A DNA stretch of 64,000 nucleotides from Shewanella canadensis (lineage in GTDB: Bacteria > Pseudomonadota > Gammaproteobacteria > Enterobacterales > Shewanellaceae), in contig NZ_RXNU01000004.1 of the NCBI RefSeq assembly GCF_003966225.1, forward strand, positions 455,702 to 519,701. The letters run 5' to 3'. The notes under the pieces are model-generated. The model was not told the DNA's origin. It ran no database searches and was given only the letters and a program-made list of their open reading frames with translations. Position 1 is the first letter of the stretch; every line of letters starts with the position of its first letter. This document shows, in pieces, positions 16,929 through 27,374 of this stretch. The translations under genes and the position numbers were made by a program.

Positions 16929-17780
16929 GTGAGCCTCATCAACCCACTTAATAGTGCTCAATCCGTCGGCGGTCAAACACAGGCATCGAAAACATCTGTG
17001 GCGCCTGCACAGCAGACGAACTCTTCGGCCGCTCAAGCTGCAACGACGCAATCGACTGCGGATTCCACGACGGGAAACCCCTTTATCGATAGTATTCGGT
17101 TACCAGAAGAATCATCGATTCCAGAGCCTAATAGTCAAGAGTTAACCCAAGAAGACTTCTTCTCATTGTTGAGTCAACAGCTCTCGATGCAGGATCCCTT
17201 TAAACCTGTAGACAACGACCAGATGATCTCGCAAATGGCATCATTCTCGACCGTTGACGGTATTAAGAACCTGAACGATGAGATTGTTAATCTAAACTCC
17301 GTGATGACGTCGAGTCAGGCACTTCAAGCATCAGGGCTGGTTGGGCAGAAAGTGCTTATCCCCTCGGATACCGGCCATATTTCAGCGGAAGATCCTTCGA
17401 TTAACGGCATTATCAGTACACCGGAAGCGATCGATACTATTACTGTACGTATTGAAGATGACAAGGGGCAGCTTGTTAAATCCTACACCATAGATGGTAG
17501 TGCCGGTGGTAACGTCGAAGTCAGTTGGGATGGACTGGGCACCAATGGTGAACCAGTCGCTTCAGGTAATTACTCCATTAAAGCCAGTGGCCGCGTAGAT
17601 GGCACGTCTGAGGAACTTCCGGTTTCAACCTATGCCCATGTGACGAGCGTTTCGTTAGGCACAGCAAGTACCGGCGCGATTCTTAACCTGCGCGGTGTGG
17701 GTGGTATTAAGCTTGGTGATGTGTTGGCCGTCGCTGAATCTGGCAGCGGAAATAAACCGGTTGTAGATGCAGAACCTTAG
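16929..17780 (+). CDS. flgD: Hook cap (scaffold) protein FlgD
   Basis: FlgD caps the growing hook. The start is a GTG with AGGAGG 12 bases upstream. The 283-residue protein has a Ser/Thr/Gln-rich N-terminus. It continues with the conserved QEDFFSLLSQQLSMQDPFKPVDNDQMISQMASF region (about residues 74-106). The FLG-Ig-like/Tudor domain contains VSWDGLGTNGEPVASGNYS. The sigma-54 promoter of flgE lies directly after it, so hook-cap and hook genes are separately started. Confidence 0.95.
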   Translation: MSLINPLNSAQSVGGQTQASKTSVAPAQQTNSSAAQAATTQSTADSTTGNPFIDSIRLPEESSIPEPNSQELTQEDFFSLLSQQLSMQDPFKPVDNDQMISQMASFSTVDGIKNLNDEIVNLNSVMTSSQALQASGLVGQKVLIPSDTGHISAEDPSINGIISTPEAIDTITVRIEDDKGQLVKSYTIDGSAGGNVEVSWDGLGTNGEPVASGNYSIKASGRVDGTSEELPVSTYAHVTSVSLGTASTGAILNLRGVGGIKLGDVLAVAESGSGNKPVVDAEP

Positions 17781-17823
17781 GCCATTTTAAGTTCCTATTT
17801 AAAGTGGGAAAAGATTTGATACC

Positions 17824-17839
17824 TGGCGCAATATTTGCT
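17824..17839 (+). promoter_or_regulatory. Sigma-54 promoter of flgE
   Basis: TGGCGCAATATTTGCT (GG-N10-GC) lies 89 bp before the flgE ATG, in the 147-bp flgD-flgE gap. Confidence 0.75.
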
Positions 17840-17927
17840 TCATTTACGTCAGGTGAACAGTTAACTAGAAGGCTGTGGGTGAGTAGATAAGTCATCGGCA
17901 GTAATGAATTAAAAATTGAGGTGAATT

Positions 17928-19292
17928 ATGTCTTTTAACATCGCATTGAGTGGTATCGCGGCAGCGCAGAAAGATTTGAATACCACGGCAAATAACATTG
18001 CTAACGTCAATAGTATCGGCTTTAAAGAGTCCAGAGCTGAATTTGCAGATGTGTATGCAAACTCAATTTTTGCTAACGGTAAAACGGCTGTGGGCGGTGG
18101 TGCAACAACCAGTCAGGTGGCGCAGCAGTTCCATCAGGGGAGTCTGCAATTTACCAATAATGCGCTTGATATGGCGATTAATGGCGGCGGCTTCTTTGTC
18201 ACCTCATCGGGTGTGGGCTCTCAAGATTTAACCTATACACGAGCCGGTGCATTTAAAGTGGATGCAAACAGTTACCTTGTAGATTCCCAGGGGAATTTCC
18301 TGCAGACGTTCGAAGTAGACAAAGACGGAAACTCAACCTCTGTCAGCTTAACCGAGACTAAACCTGTCAGGATCCCCGATACCGCAGGTAGCCCGCAGAA
18401 GACGGAGAACGTCGGCATACAGATGAACCTCAATGCGGGAGATCCAACCTATGATCCTGCACTGTTCGATCCTCTTGATCGTGATACTTATAACAACTCT
18501 ACCGCGGTCACCATGTATGATTCATTGGGTGAGCCACACGTGATGACGACTTACTTCGTCCGTCCACCAAATGCGGCCTATAACGGAGAGAGTAACTGGG
18601 TCGCCTTCTATGCGGTCGATGGTAAGCAGGTGGACTTAGCAGGCGCTGCCGGTGTTTACGATAGAGATACTTCTGGTGACGGTACGGCGGATACACTCGA
18701 TGTACCTGCTGTCACCGCAGGGGGCTGGAAGGGGGCTGTGATTAAGTTTAACGAGTTAGGCTCTCATACGTCGACCGACCCAGTATCGATTGTTACCGAG
18801 ACTTTAGGCAATGGCGGTGCCGATGTTCTGGGGCCCGGTACAGATGGTTCACAAACCTTGACGATAGACTTTGACAATCCTACTCAGTATGCATCGACTT
18901 TCGAAGTGACTGAGTTAACCCAGGATGGTACTACGGTTGGCCGTCTCACTAATGTCGAGGTCGGCGCCGATGGTCTGATTAACGCGAGCTACAGTAACGG
19001 TGCGACTGTCGCACTGGCAAGGGTAGCCTTGGCGCGCTTCTCTAATGAGCAGGGTTTGACGCAGGTGGGTAACACCTCATGGAAAGCGAGTCTGGACTCA
19101 GGTGCAGCGCTTGCCGGTGAGGCGAACAGCGGAACCTTTGGTAGTGTTCGTTCATCGGCCCTGGAGCAGTCAAATGTCGATTTGACTACAGAGCTTGTTG
19201 ATCTTATCTCGGCTCAGCGAAATTTCCAGGCGAACTCGAGAACGCTGGAGGTGAATAATACCCTGCAGCAGACAGTATTACAGATCAGGTAG
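17928..19292 (+). CDS. flgE: Flagellar hook protein FlgE
   Basis: FlgE polymerises into the hook. The 454-residue protein begins with MSFNIALSGIAAAQKDLNTT and the NNIANVNSIGFKESR rod/hook signature, has a large variable middle domain, and ends with TTELVDLISAQRNFQANSRTLEV, typical of hook proteins. It is monocistronic here, between its own sigma-54 element and a strong terminator. Confidence 0.96.
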   Translation: MSFNIALSGIAAAQKDLNTTANNIANVNSIGFKESRAEFADVYANSIFANGKTAVGGGATTSQVAQQFHQGSLQFTNNALDMAINGGGFFVTSSGVGSQDLTYTRAGAFKVDANSYLVDSQGNFLQTFEVDKDGNSTSVSLTETKPVRIPDTAGSPQKTENVGIQMNLNAGDPTYDPALFDPLDRDTYNNSTAVTMYDSLGEPHVMTTYFVRPPNAAYNGESNWVAFYAVDGKQVDLAGAAGVYDRDTSGDGTADTLDVPAVTAGGWKGAVIKFNELGSHTSTDPVSIVTETLGNGGADVLGPGTDGSQTLTIDFDNPTQYASTFEVTELTQDGTTVGRLTNVEVGADGLINASYSNGATVALARVALARFSNEQGLTQVGNTSWKASLDSGAALAGEANSGTFGSVRSSALEQSNVDLTTELVDLISAQRNFQANSRTLEVNNTLQQTVLQIR

Positions 19293-19310
19293 TAGTCTCT
19301 CCTAGTTAAT

Positions 19311-19337
19311 AAAGGCGTTGCCCGCGGCAACGCCTTT
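19311..19337 (+). terminator. Strong intrinsic terminator after flgE
   Basis: A perfect 12-bp stem (AAAGGCGTTGCC / GGCAACGCCTTT) with a 3-base CGC loop, starting 19 bases after the flgE stop. Confidence 0.8.
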
Positions 19338-19423
19338 CCGCTTTACCTACCACAATGCCCCCCTAAGACTTCATTTCGAATTGTTTTACCTTCTAATCTC
19401 CAAGCTAAATGAATTGACCAAGC

Positions 19424-19439
19424 TGGCATGATGTTTGCT
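19424..19439 (+). promoter_or_regulatory. Sigma-54 promoter of flgFGHI
   Basis: TGGCATGATGTTTGCT (GG-N10-GC) lies 50 bp before the flgF GTG start. Confidence 0.8.
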
Positions 19440-19488
19440 AGTATTATTTTAATAGATAGTAATAGCAGAAAGATTGACGGAGGCGCTG

Positions 19489-20232
19489 GTGGACAAATTA
19501 CTTTACGTCGCTATGAGCGGCGCTAAGCAGAACATGAATTCGCTGGCGGTTCGTGCAAATAACCTGGCAAATGCCAATACCGACGGTTTTAAATCCGATA
19601 TGGCTCAAGCTCGCTCCATGCAAGCTTTTGGTGAAGGGTTGCCGACACGTGTGTTCGCGATGACTGAGAGTCCGTCGGCAAACTTTGCATCCGGCCCCAT
19701 AAAAACAACGGGCAGAGATCTCGATGTTGCGGTTAGAGGTGACGGTTGGATTGCCGTTCAGGCGGATGACGGCGGAGAAGCTTATACCCGTTCGGGAAGT
19801 CTGAGTTTCGATACTACAGGGCTGCTCCGTAACGATCGCGGCAACCCGGTGATGGGCGATTCAGGTCCCATCGTTTTGCCACTGCCTATCGAAAAAATTG
19901 AGATTGCTCAGGACGGTATCATCTCTGTCAGGCCTCAAGGTGCCACGGCTGAGGTGATTGAAGAGGTGGGCCGCATCAAGCTCGTTAATCCGGGTAACCA
20001 AAATATGATGAGGGGCTCAGATGGCCTGTTCAGATTGATGTCGGGAGAAAATGCCCCAGCCGATCCTTTTGTTGCTGTCGAAAGTGGCGCAGTAGAAGGA
20101 AGTAACGTCAATGCCGTCGATGAAATGGTTAACCTCATCGATATACAGCGTCAATTTGAGATGCAAGTCAAAATGATGAAAACAGCTGAAGAGATGGATA
20201 AAGCCTCCTCTTCATTAATGCGTGTTAGTTAG
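19489..20232 (+). CDS. flgF: Flagellar proximal rod protein FlgF
   Basis: FlgF is a rod subunit. I take the GTG at 19489 as the start, because GGAGG lies at 19479-19483 and the protein then begins MDKLLYVAMSGAKQNM, as in the family; a TTG at 19474 would precede the ribosome site. The 247-residue product has NNLANANTDGFKSD and the C-terminal NAVDEMVNLIDIQRQFEMQVK helix. It is followed by flgG after 11 bases. Confidence 0.94.
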   Translation: MDKLLYVAMSGAKQNMNSLAVRANNLANANTDGFKSDMAQARSMQAFGEGLPTRVFAMTESPSANFASGPIKTTGRDLDVAVRGDGWIAVQADDGGEAYTRSGSLSFDTTGLLRNDRGNPVMGDSGPIVLPLPIEKIEIAQDGIISVRPQGATAEVIEEVGRIKLVNPGNQNMMRGSDGLFRLMSGENAPADPFVAVESGAVEGSNVNAVDEMVNLIDIQRQFEMQVKMMKTAEEMDKASSSLMRVS

Positions 20233-20243
20233 GAGTCAAAATT

Positions 20244-21032
20244 ATGCATCCCGCGTTATGGATAAGTAAGACTGGGTTAGACGCTCAGCAAACAGATATC
20301 TCGGTGATTTCTAACAATGTTGCTAACGCAAGCACTGTTGGTTACAAGAAGAGTCGAGCCGTCTTCGAAGATCTTTTATATCAAACCGTCAATCAGGCCG
20401 GAGGCGTAAGTGCATCAAATACTAAGCTTCCCAATGGCCTAAATATCGGTGCGGGTACGAAAGTTGTCGCCACGCAGAAGGTATTTACTCAGGGCAATAT
20501 GCTCACCACGGACAACTCGCTGGATCTGATGGTCGAAGGGCCAGGATTCTTTGAAGTTCAGCTTCCCGATGGTACCGCCGCTTATACTCGCAATGGCCAG
20601 TTTTCTCTCGATGATACCGGGCAGATAGTAACACCGGGTTCGGGCTATGTGGTTCAACCTGCGATCACCATACCCGATAACGCCACAGGTATTACCGTAT
20701 CGGCCGAAGGTGAAGTGTCTGTAAAAACACCAGGTACAGCAGAGAGCCAGGTGGTTGGCCAACTGAGTATGTCTGATTTTATTAACCCAAGCGGTCTGGA
20801 TCCTATGGGACAAAACCTGTATACGGAAACTGGAGCCAGTGGCACACCGATTCAAGGCACTGCATCACTCGATGGCATGGGCGCGATACGTCAGGGCGCG
20901 CTGGAAACGTCGAACGTTAATGTGACAGAAGAGTTAGTTAACCTGATTGAAAGTCAGCGTATCTACGAGATGAACTCAAAAGTTATCTCAGCAGTCGATC
21001 AGATGCTTTCTTACGTGAATCAGAACCTGTAG
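20244..21032 (+). CDS. flgG: Flagellar distal rod protein FlgG
   Basis: FlgG forms the distal rod that passes through the P and L rings. The 262-residue protein has [21 protein letters not shown], the rod motif [15 protein letters not shown], and the C-terminal [21 protein letters not shown]. Its length is standard. It lies within flgFGHI. Confidence 0.97.
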   Translation: MHPALWISKTGLDAQQTDISVISNNVANASTVGYKKSRAVFEDLLYQTVNQAGGVSASNTKLPNGLNIGAGTKVVATQKVFTQGNMLTTDNSLDLMVEGPGFFEVQLPDGTAAYTRNGQFSLDDTGQIVTPGSGYVVQPAITIPDNATGITVSAEGEVSVKTPGTAESQVVGQLSMSDFINPSGLDPMGQNLYTETGASGTPIQGTASLDGMGAIRQGALETSNVNVTEELVNLIESQRIYEMNSKVISAVDQMLSYVNQNL

Positions 21033-21042
21033 AGGCATAGTC

Positions 21043-21732
21043 ATGAGTAAGTCATCAATTTTGCTTGCTGCAGCAATGGTATTTTTGCCGGTACTCACAG
21101 GTTGTAGTTCGACGGGGGGAAAACCCATTGCGGACGACCCATATTATTCGCCGGTCTATCCTGAAGCGCCGCCGACTAAGATCGCCGCGACGGGTTCTAT
21201 GTATCAGGACAGTCAGGCATCCAGCCTCTATTCAGACATCAAGGCCCTTAAGGTCGGTGACATCATCACAGTGATGTTGATGGAGTCGACACAGGCTAAG
21301 AAGAGCGCCAGTAATGAGATCAAGAAGGGAACCGATCTTACTCTCGATCCTATCTATGCCGGTGGTGGTAATATCACCATAGGCGGACAACCGATAGATC
21401 TGAGATATAAGGATAGCATGAATACCAAGCGTGAGTCGGATGCCGATCAGAGTAATAGCTTGTCCGGCAGCATCTCCGCCAATGTGATGCAGGTGCTGAA
21501 TAACGGTAACTTAGTTATTCGCGGAGAGAAGTGGATCAGCATTAACAATGGTGATGAATTTGTTCGCATTACCGGCATCGTTCGCTCGCAGGATATTCGC
21601 CCCGATAATACCATCGATTCACAGCGTGTCGCTAATGCCCGTATTCAATACAGTGGTACAGGTACCTTTGCCGAAGTTCAGAAAGTGGGCTGGCTCAGTT
21701 CATTCTTTATGGGCAGCTGGTGGCCTTTCTAA
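21043..21732 (+). CDS. flgH: L-ring lipoprotein FlgH
   Basis: FlgH forms the outer-membrane L ring. The 229-residue precursor has a lipoprotein signal with lipobox LTGC (Cys21). The beta-rich body includes [29 protein letters not shown] and [22 protein letters not shown]. It is coupled to flgG and flgI by short gaps. Confidence 0.97.
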   Translation: MSKSSILLAAAMVFLPVLTGCSSTGGKPIADDPYYSPVYPEAPPTKIAATGSMYQDSQASSLYSDIKALKVGDIITVMLMESTQAKKSASNEIKKGTDLTLDPIYAGGGNITIGGQPIDLRYKDSMNTKRESDADQSNSLSGSISANVMQVLNNGNLVIRGEKWISINNGDEFVRITGIVRSQDIRPDNTIDSQRVANARIQYSGTGTFAEVQKVGWLSSFFMGSWWPF

Positions 21733-21744
21733 GGAGTTATTGTC

Positions 21745-22836
21745 ATGAAAATTAAGTTGTTTTCTATATTCCTTTTACTGCTTGTTTGCGGCACGAGTCA
21801 GGCTCAACGCATCAAAGATATCGCCAATGTGCAAGGTGTGCGGAGTAACCAGTTAATCGGTTATGGCTTGGTTGTTGGTTTGCCCGGTACGGGTGAGAAG
21901 ACCCGCTATACAGAGCAAACATTCAAAACCATGCTGAAAAACTTCGGCATTAATTTACCCGATAATTTCAGACCGAAAATTAAAAATGTTGCCGTTGTGG
22001 CAGTCAGTGCTGTAATGCCGGCTTTTATTAAGCCGGGTCAAACTCTTGACGTTACCGTATCCAGTTTGGGCGAGGCTAAGAGTCTGCGTGGGGGCATGTT
22101 ACTGCAAACTTTTATGAAGGGGGTCGACGGTAACGTTTATGCGATTGCTCAGGGAAGCATGGTTGTGAGTGGATTCAGTGCAGAGGGGCTGGATGGCTCT
22201 AAAGTCATTCAAAATACCCCAACCGTTGGACGTATTCCAAATGGGGCCATGGTGGAAAGAACCGTCACAACCCCATTTTCGACAGGTGATCACTTAACCT
22301 TTAATCTACGTCGCGCAGATTTTTCAACGGCCAAACGCTTAGCCGATGCCATCAACGAACTGCTCGGTCCGGGAATGGCGAGGCCGCTGGATGCTGCTTC
22401 TGTGCAGGTCAGTGCCCCTAGAGATGTCTCTCAGCGGGTCTCTTTTCTGGCAACCCTTGAAAATATTCAAGTCGAGCCAGCGTCTGAATCGGCGAAAGTG
22501 ATAGTGAACTCCCGTACCGGTACCATAGTCGTGGGTAAAGATGTTCGCCTGTTGCCCGCCGCCGTAACCCATGGCGGACTCACAGTCACCATTGCCGAAG
22601 CGACGCAGGTATCACAGCCTAATCCGTTAGCGGGTGGTCGAACGGTAGTGACATCAAACAGCACTATCGATGCCAGCGAAGAAGATAGCCGTATGTTTAT
22701 GTTTAACCCAGGCACCTCTCTAGATGAGCTGGTCAGGGCGGTAAACCTAGTAGGTGCAGCGCCTTCCGATGTACTTGCAATTCTTGAAGCATTAAAAGTG
22801 GCAGGTGCTCTGCATGGTGAGCTGATCATTATCTGA
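21745..22836 (+). CDS. flgI: P-ring protein FlgI
   Basis: FlgI forms the periplasmic P ring around the rod, helped by FlgA. The 363-residue precursor has a Sec signal peptide (hydrophobic run about 4-18, cleavage near SQAQ). The body has the hallmark [18 protein letters not shown] and ends with [27 protein letters not shown] terminator follows. Confidence 0.97.
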   Translation: MKIKLFSIFLLLLVCGTSQAQRIKDIANVQGVRSNQLIGYGLVVGLPGTGEKTRYTEQTFKTMLKNFGINLPDNFRPKIKNVAVVAVSAVMPAFIKPGQTLDVTVSSLGEAKSLRGGMLLQTFMKGVDGNVYAIAQGSMVVSGFSAEGLDGSKVIQNTPTVGRIPNGAMVERTVTTPFSTGDHLTFNLRRADFSTAKRLADAINELLGPGMARPLDAASVQVSAPRDVSQRVSFLATLENIQVEPASESAKVIVNSRTGTIVVGKDVRLLPAAVTHGGLTVTIAEATQVSQPNPLAGGRTVVTSNSTIDASEEDSRMFMFNPGTSLDELVRAVNLVGAAPSDVLAILEALKVAGALHGELIII

Positions 22837-22869
22837 TTCTGTCAACTTTCTCTCATTACTCATCCTTAT

Positions 22870-22901
22870 AAGAGAGTTCAGTATTCTACCTGAACTCTCT
22901 T
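22870..22901 (+). terminator. Intrinsic terminator after flgI
   Basis: A 12-bp perfect stem AAGAGAGTTCAG / CTGAACTCTCTT with an 8-base loop, 33 bases after the flgI stop. Confidence 0.75.
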
Positions 22902-22977
22902 GTTGCCTCTTATACCGATTGGTATTACCCCTTACATTGTCGAATTTTCCCAGCTAAATATCCGTTATGTGTTGAAT

Positions 22978-22993
22978 TGGTACGCAGTTTGCA
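22978..22993 (+). promoter_or_regulatory. Sigma-54 promoter of flgJKL
   Basis: TGGTACGCAGTTTGCA, GG-N10-GC with TTGCA, 49 bp before the flgJ ATG. Confidence 0.75.
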
Positions 22994-23041
22994 GAGTAGA
23001 GTTACTATCGTCTGAATATTGTCGGAATCTCTGGAACCATT

Positions 23042-24052
23042 ATGGAAAAGCTGTCGAACTCATCTCACTTTTTGGATATCGGAGGTCTGGACTCTCTTAG
23101 ATCGAAGGCCCAGAAAGATGATAAGGGCGCGCTTAAAGAGGTGGCCCAGCAGTTTGAAGGGATATTTGTTCAGATGTTGATGAAAAGTATGCGTGATGCC
23201 AATGCGGTATTTGAATCCGATAGTCCGATGAACAGTCAGTACACTAAATTTTATGAGCAGATGCACGATCAACAGATGTCTGTGAACCTGTCGGATAAAG
23301 GCATGTTGGGACTGGCAGATCTTATGGTTCAGCAACTTTCACCGGAAACCAGCAAGGTCACCCCTGCGTCAGTGCTTCGTGGTAATCAACAGGGGAGTAT
23401 GGCTCAGGGAATGGTAATGAGTCGTGCGGTCAAACCTGAGGCTAGCCAGATTAAGACACCAGCGGACAGTCAGCTTGTTGACGCTAAACCAAATAGTCCG
23501 CTTGAAAGCATCTTAACAGGCAAGACTTTGCCGTCTGAAGTGACAAAGGCGGGAATGACGTTTAGCGGCCCTGAAGATTTTGTTGCCAAGCTTTATCCTC
23601 ACGCTGAAAAAGCCGCAGCCACATTGGGTACCAAACCCGAAGTGCTTATTGCGCAATCGGCATTAGAGACCGGTTGGGGACAGAAGATGGTAAAACGTGC
23701 GGGTGGAGATTCGAGTAATAACCTGTTCAATATCAAGGCTGATAAACGCTGGCAGGGAAGTAAGGCTATGGTCAGTACTCTTGAGTTTGAGCAAGGGGTT
23801 GCCGTCCAGCAAAAAGCCGACTTCAGAGTCTATGACGATATTAAGCAGAGCTTCGATGATTTTGTCTCTTTCGTGTCGGAAGGTCCAAGATACCAGGAGG
23901 CCATGAAAAAGGCGGCGAGTCCAAATGAATTTATTCGAGCGCTTCAGGATGCGGGCTATGCAACCGATCCTCAATATGCCGATAAAGTGATAAAGGTGAT
24001 GAAGTCCATTAGTCAGGATCTCAAGGCATCGATACCGGGAGTACAACCATGA
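23042..24052 (+). CDS. flgJ: Rod cap and peptidoglycan hydrolase FlgJ
   Basis: FlgJ caps the growing rod through its N-terminal domain (about residues 1-100, with VAQQFEGIFVQMLMKSMR). It opens the murein through a C-terminal glucosaminidase-like domain (about 170-336) that keeps the catalytic Glu209 in SALETGWGQ. The 336-residue fused form is typical of Vibrio and Shewanella. It starts the flgJKL unit. Confidence 0.95.
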   Translation: MEKLSNSSHFLDIGGLDSLRSKAQKDDKGALKEVAQQFEGIFVQMLMKSMRDANAVFESDSPMNSQYTKFYEQMHDQQMSVNLSDKGMLGLADLMVQQLSPETSKVTPASVLRGNQQGSMAQGMVMSRAVKPEASQIKTPADSQLVDAKPNSPLESILTGKTLPSEVTKAGMTFSGPEDFVAKLYPHAEKAAATLGTKPEVLIAQSALETGWGQKMVKRAGGDSSNNLFNIKADKRWQGSKAMVSTLEFEQGVAVQQKADFRVYDDIKQSFDDFVSFVSEGPRYQEAMKKAASPNEFIRALQDAGYATDPQYADKVIKVMKSISQDLKASIPGVQP

Positions 24053-24128
24053 AAGTAATATTTGGTTTGCATATGGCAATGGAATCGGTGAGCTGCGTTG
24101 CTTTTAATTTTGATGGGAGTCTCTGCTG

Positions 24129-26060
24129 ATGTCGATGAATCTTCTTAATATTGCCCGTACCGGGGTTTTAGCTTCGCAATCACAACTGGCGGTGACCAGT
24201 AATAACATTGCTAATGCCAATACTCAGGGGTATCACAGACAGGTTGCCGAGCAGTCTAGTCTTGAATCACAGCGTGCGGGGAGTGAGTTCTATGGCTCTG
24301 GTACCTATATCTCAGATGTAAAACGTATCTACAACGACTATGCCGCGCGAGAATTACGCATCGGACAGACGGGTGCCAGTGAAGCTCAAACAACTCATAC
24401 CAAGATGAGTGAGCTCGATCAACTCTTCTCTCAAATCGGTAAGGCTGTGCCACAAGGGCTCAATGATTTCTTCGCAGGCCTTAACAGCCTGTCAGATCTT
24501 CCCGATGATATCGGTATAAGGGGAAGTGTACTGGGCTCTGCCGGACAACTGGCCTCTAGCTTAAATCAGATGCAGTCTCATCTCGATGGTCAGATGAAAC
24601 AGACCAATGATCAGATCGTCGGCATCACAGACAGAATCAATGAGATCAGTAAAGAGCTTGGCCATATCAATCAAGAGTTGATGAAGTCTCAGGGTGAAGA
24701 CGCTCAGCTTCTCGATAAACAAGATGCGCTGATCCAAGAGTTGAGCCAATACTCGGAAGTTAACGTCATTCCTCTGGATACGGGGGCAAAGAGTATCATG
24801 TTAGGCGGGGCCGTGATGTTGGTTTCCGGCGAAGTCTCTATGTCAATCGGCACCACACCCGGAGATCCCCACGCCAATCAGTCAAGAATTTCAGCTTCAG
24901 TTGGCAGTTATTCCCAGGTTATCGATGGTTCAAAACTGGGAGGACAGATTGGTGCGCTATTCGAGTTTCGCGATGACACCTTAATCAAGGCCCAGCAGGA
25001 GCTTGGTCAACTGTCTTTGGGCGTTGCCGATGCATTTAATCAAGCTCAGAAAGAGGGCTTCGATCTGAATGGCGAAGTGGGCCAAGATATTTTTAAAGAC
25101 ATTAACGACCCCACGATGTCTGTCGGAAGAGTCGGAGCGTTTAGCTCAAATAATGGTGCGGGTCTTCGGGTCAATATCGATGACGCTGGGCAATTGTCTG
25201 GCAATAGCTACGAATTAACCTATACCGCTGGCGCACCAGATCCCTATGAACTCAAAGATACCTTAACCGGCAATATCACCCCACTGACACTAAACGGCAC
25301 CCAACTCGATGGTGCCAATGGGTTTACGATTCACATCAATACTCCCGGTTTAGCCGATGGTGATAAATTTGAGATCCGGCCGGCTGCCGGTGCTGCCGCG
25401 GGGATCGGTGTGGTAATGACAGATCCTAAAGGTATCGCTGCAGCGGCTCCTAAGATCTCTCCCGATGCGGCAAACTCCGGGAACACAGAGATAGAGATGG
25501 TGAGTATTGATAACAGAGGGAATCTTAATTTCCCTCTTACGGGCTCTGAACTCACCTTCGTGATAGATACCGGCGCGAATACCTATGAAGTTTTCGATGT
25601 TAACGGAGCCATTGTTGGTGGTGCCAATGTGCCATTTACGACGATTAATCCACCGACTATCAGCGCCTATGGTTTTACCTTCGGTGTGACATCGACGGCT
25701 GCGGTAACGGACACATTCACTTTCGACCTCGCATTTGCACCGGGCGACAACACCAACTCGGTTGCCATGTCGAAGTTGAGTGAAACTAAGTTGATGAACG
25801 GTGGAACATCGACACTGGCAGACGTATACCAAGGTACCAAGTTGAGCATTGGTGGCAAAACAAAGGCCGCCGAAGTTGCTATGGGCTCTGCTCAGGCTGT
25901 TTATTCTCAGGCGTATAGCAGAGTGCAGAGTGAGTCTGGTGTCAACATAGATGAAGAGGCAGCCAACCTACTCCGTTTTCAACAAGCCTATCAGGCATCG
26001 GCTCGGATTATGACGACGGCTTCTGAAATTTTCGACACGCTATTTAGCTCGACTCGATAG
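24129..26060 (+). CDS. flgK: Hook-filament junction protein FlgK (HAP1)
   Basis: FlgK is the first hook-associated protein. The 643-residue protein begins MSMNLLNIARTGVLASQSQL, has NNIANANTQGYHRQV, and ends with VNIDEEAANLLRFQQAYQASARIMTTASEIFDTL, all family hallmarks. Its middle is an Asp/Gly/Thr-rich variable domain. GGGAG upstream supports the start. Confidence 0.96.
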   Translation: MSMNLLNIARTGVLASQSQLAVTSNNIANANTQGYHRQVAEQSSLESQRAGSEFYGSGTYISDVKRIYNDYAARELRIGQTGASEAQTTHTKMSELDQLFSQIGKAVPQGLNDFFAGLNSLSDLPDDIGIRGSVLGSAGQLASSLNQMQSHLDGQMKQTNDQIVGITDRINEISKELGHINQELMKSQGEDAQLLDKQDALIQELSQYSEVNVIPLDTGAKSIMLGGAVMLVSGEVSMSIGTTPGDPHANQSRISASVGSYSQVIDGSKLGGQIGALFEFRDDTLIKAQQELGQLSLGVADAFNQAQKEGFDLNGEVGQDIFKDINDPTMSVGRVGAFSSNNGAGLRVNIDDAGQLSGNSYELTYTAGAPDPYELKDTLTGNITPLTLNGTQLDGANGFTIHINTPGLADGDKFEIRPAAGAAAGIGVVMTDPKGIAAAAPKISPDAANSGNTEIEMVSIDNRGNLNFPLTGSELTFVIDTGANTYEVFDVNGAIVGGANVPFTTINPPTISAYGFTFGVTSTAAVTDTFTFDLAFAPGDNTNSVAMSKLSETKLMNGGTSTLADVYQGTKLSIGGKTKAAEVAMGSAQAVYSQAYSRVQSESGVNIDEEAANLLRFQQAYQASARIMTTASEIFDTLFSSTR

Positions 26061-26117
26061 GGAAAGCGAAATGACTTTTTTAACTTTCAGATTAGTTCAG
26101 CTAGATAGGGGTTCGAT

Positions 26118-27308
26118 ATGAGAATTTCAACTGCACAGATGTTTAACCAAGGTATCACCAGCGTTTTGGATAGGCAGTCTGCGACCAGCAAAATTTTAGA
26201 TCAACTATCGAGCGGGAAAAAAGTCAATACTGCCGGTGATGACCCTGTTGCCGCAGTTGGTATCGATAACCTGAATCAACAGAACGCCCTGGTCGATCAG
26301 TTTGTTAAGAACATCGAATATGCAACCAACCATTTGGCGATGTATGAGAGCAAGCTAGGTACAGCAGAAAAATTGGTGGGTTCAACCAGAGAGCAGGTGT
26401 TGCGTGCGGTAAACGGCGGACTTGCCGATTCCGAGCGGCAAATGATTGCCGACGAGCTGAAAGGAACCCTTGATGAGTTGCTAAATGTTGCCAACAGCAA
26501 AGATGAATCCGGCAATTATATGTTTTCCGGAAACGAAACTGGCACTCAACCATTTGCCTTCGATGCAACCGGAAACATAGTCTACAGCGGTGACAATGGT
26601 GTCAGACAATCCGTTGTCGCGTCGGGAGTCACTATAGGCACCAATATTGCGGGTGATAGTGCATTTATGAACGCTCCCAGTGGTATGGGGGATTACAGCG
26701 CCAATTATCTGGCGACCCAAGCGGGTGATTTCAAAGTAGAAAGTGCAACTGTCCCCCCCCCAATCACTCCTGCAGGACAAACTTATACCTTTACCATGGT
26801 GGGAGCGGATTTAGAGATACGTGATGCGACCAATACGTTAGTACAGACAGAGGTCAACTTCGACCCGAGTAACCCCATTGTTTATAACGGGTTAGAAGTG
26901 AAAGTCGACGGTATGCCTGCTGATGGGGACGAGTTCAGTATCACATATCAGTCTAATGTCAGTATCTTCGACACGATAAATGATGCGATCACTCTGTTGG
27001 AATCGCCAAACAAAATTAATACCCCTCAGGGTAAGGCAGAGTTGGCACAGGTATTGAATAACATTGACAGTGGCGTCAATCAAATAAGTATTGAACGGGG
27101 TGTATCAGGCAATGGCCTCAAGGCTCTAGAGAGCCACAACATGACTCATGTAGAAGAGAAAGTGGTCAATAGTTCGGCGTTATCTATGTTGGAAGATTTA
27201 GATTACGCCTCGGCAATTACCGAGTATGAGAAACAACAATTGGCGTTGAATGCGGTGTCGAATGTGTTCAGCAAAGTAGGTTCAGTTTCACTGTTTGATT
27301 ACATTTAA
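26118..27308 (+). CDS. flgL: Hook-filament junction protein FlgL (HAP3)
   Basis: FlgL joins FlgK to the filament. The 396-residue protein begins MRISTAQMFNQGITSVLDRQ with LSSGKKVNTAGDDPVAA, the flagellin-like D0/D1 region, and ends with a flagellin-like helical C-terminus (YEKQQLALNAVSNVFSKVG). It closes the flgJKL unit. Confidence 0.95.
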   Translation: MRISTAQMFNQGITSVLDRQSATSKILDQLSSGKKVNTAGDDPVAAVGIDNLNQQNALVDQFVKNIEYATNHLAMYESKLGTAEKLVGSTREQVLRAVNGGLADSERQMIADELKGTLDELLNVANSKDESGNYMFSGNETGTQPFAFDATGNIVYSGDNGVRQSVVASGVTIGTNIAGDSAFMNAPSGMGDYSANYLATQAGDFKVESATVPPPITPAGQTYTFTMVGADLEIRDATNTLVQTEVNFDPSNPIVYNGLEVKVDGMPADGDEFSITYQSNVSIFDTINDAITLLESPNKINTPQGKAELAQVLNNIDSGVNQISIERGVSGNGLKALESHNMTHVEEKVVNSSALSMLEDLDYASAITEYEKQQLALNAVSNVFSKVGSVSLFDYI

Positions 27309-27328
27309 ACGTTATCACAAGTTTTTTA

Positions 27329-27348
27329 GCCAAGGTCTACGTCTTGGC
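27329..27348 (+). promoter_or_regulatory. Hairpin in the flagellin A leader
   Basis: GCCAAG and CTTGGC arms with an 8-base loop lie 26 bases before the first flagellin ATG. There is no T-run after the stem, so it is less likely a terminator than a leader or mRNA-stability element. No sigma-28 or sigma-54 site is seen in this short gap. Confidence 0.4.
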
Positions 27349-27374
27349 AGTACAACCAAGAAGAGGAAATTAAC

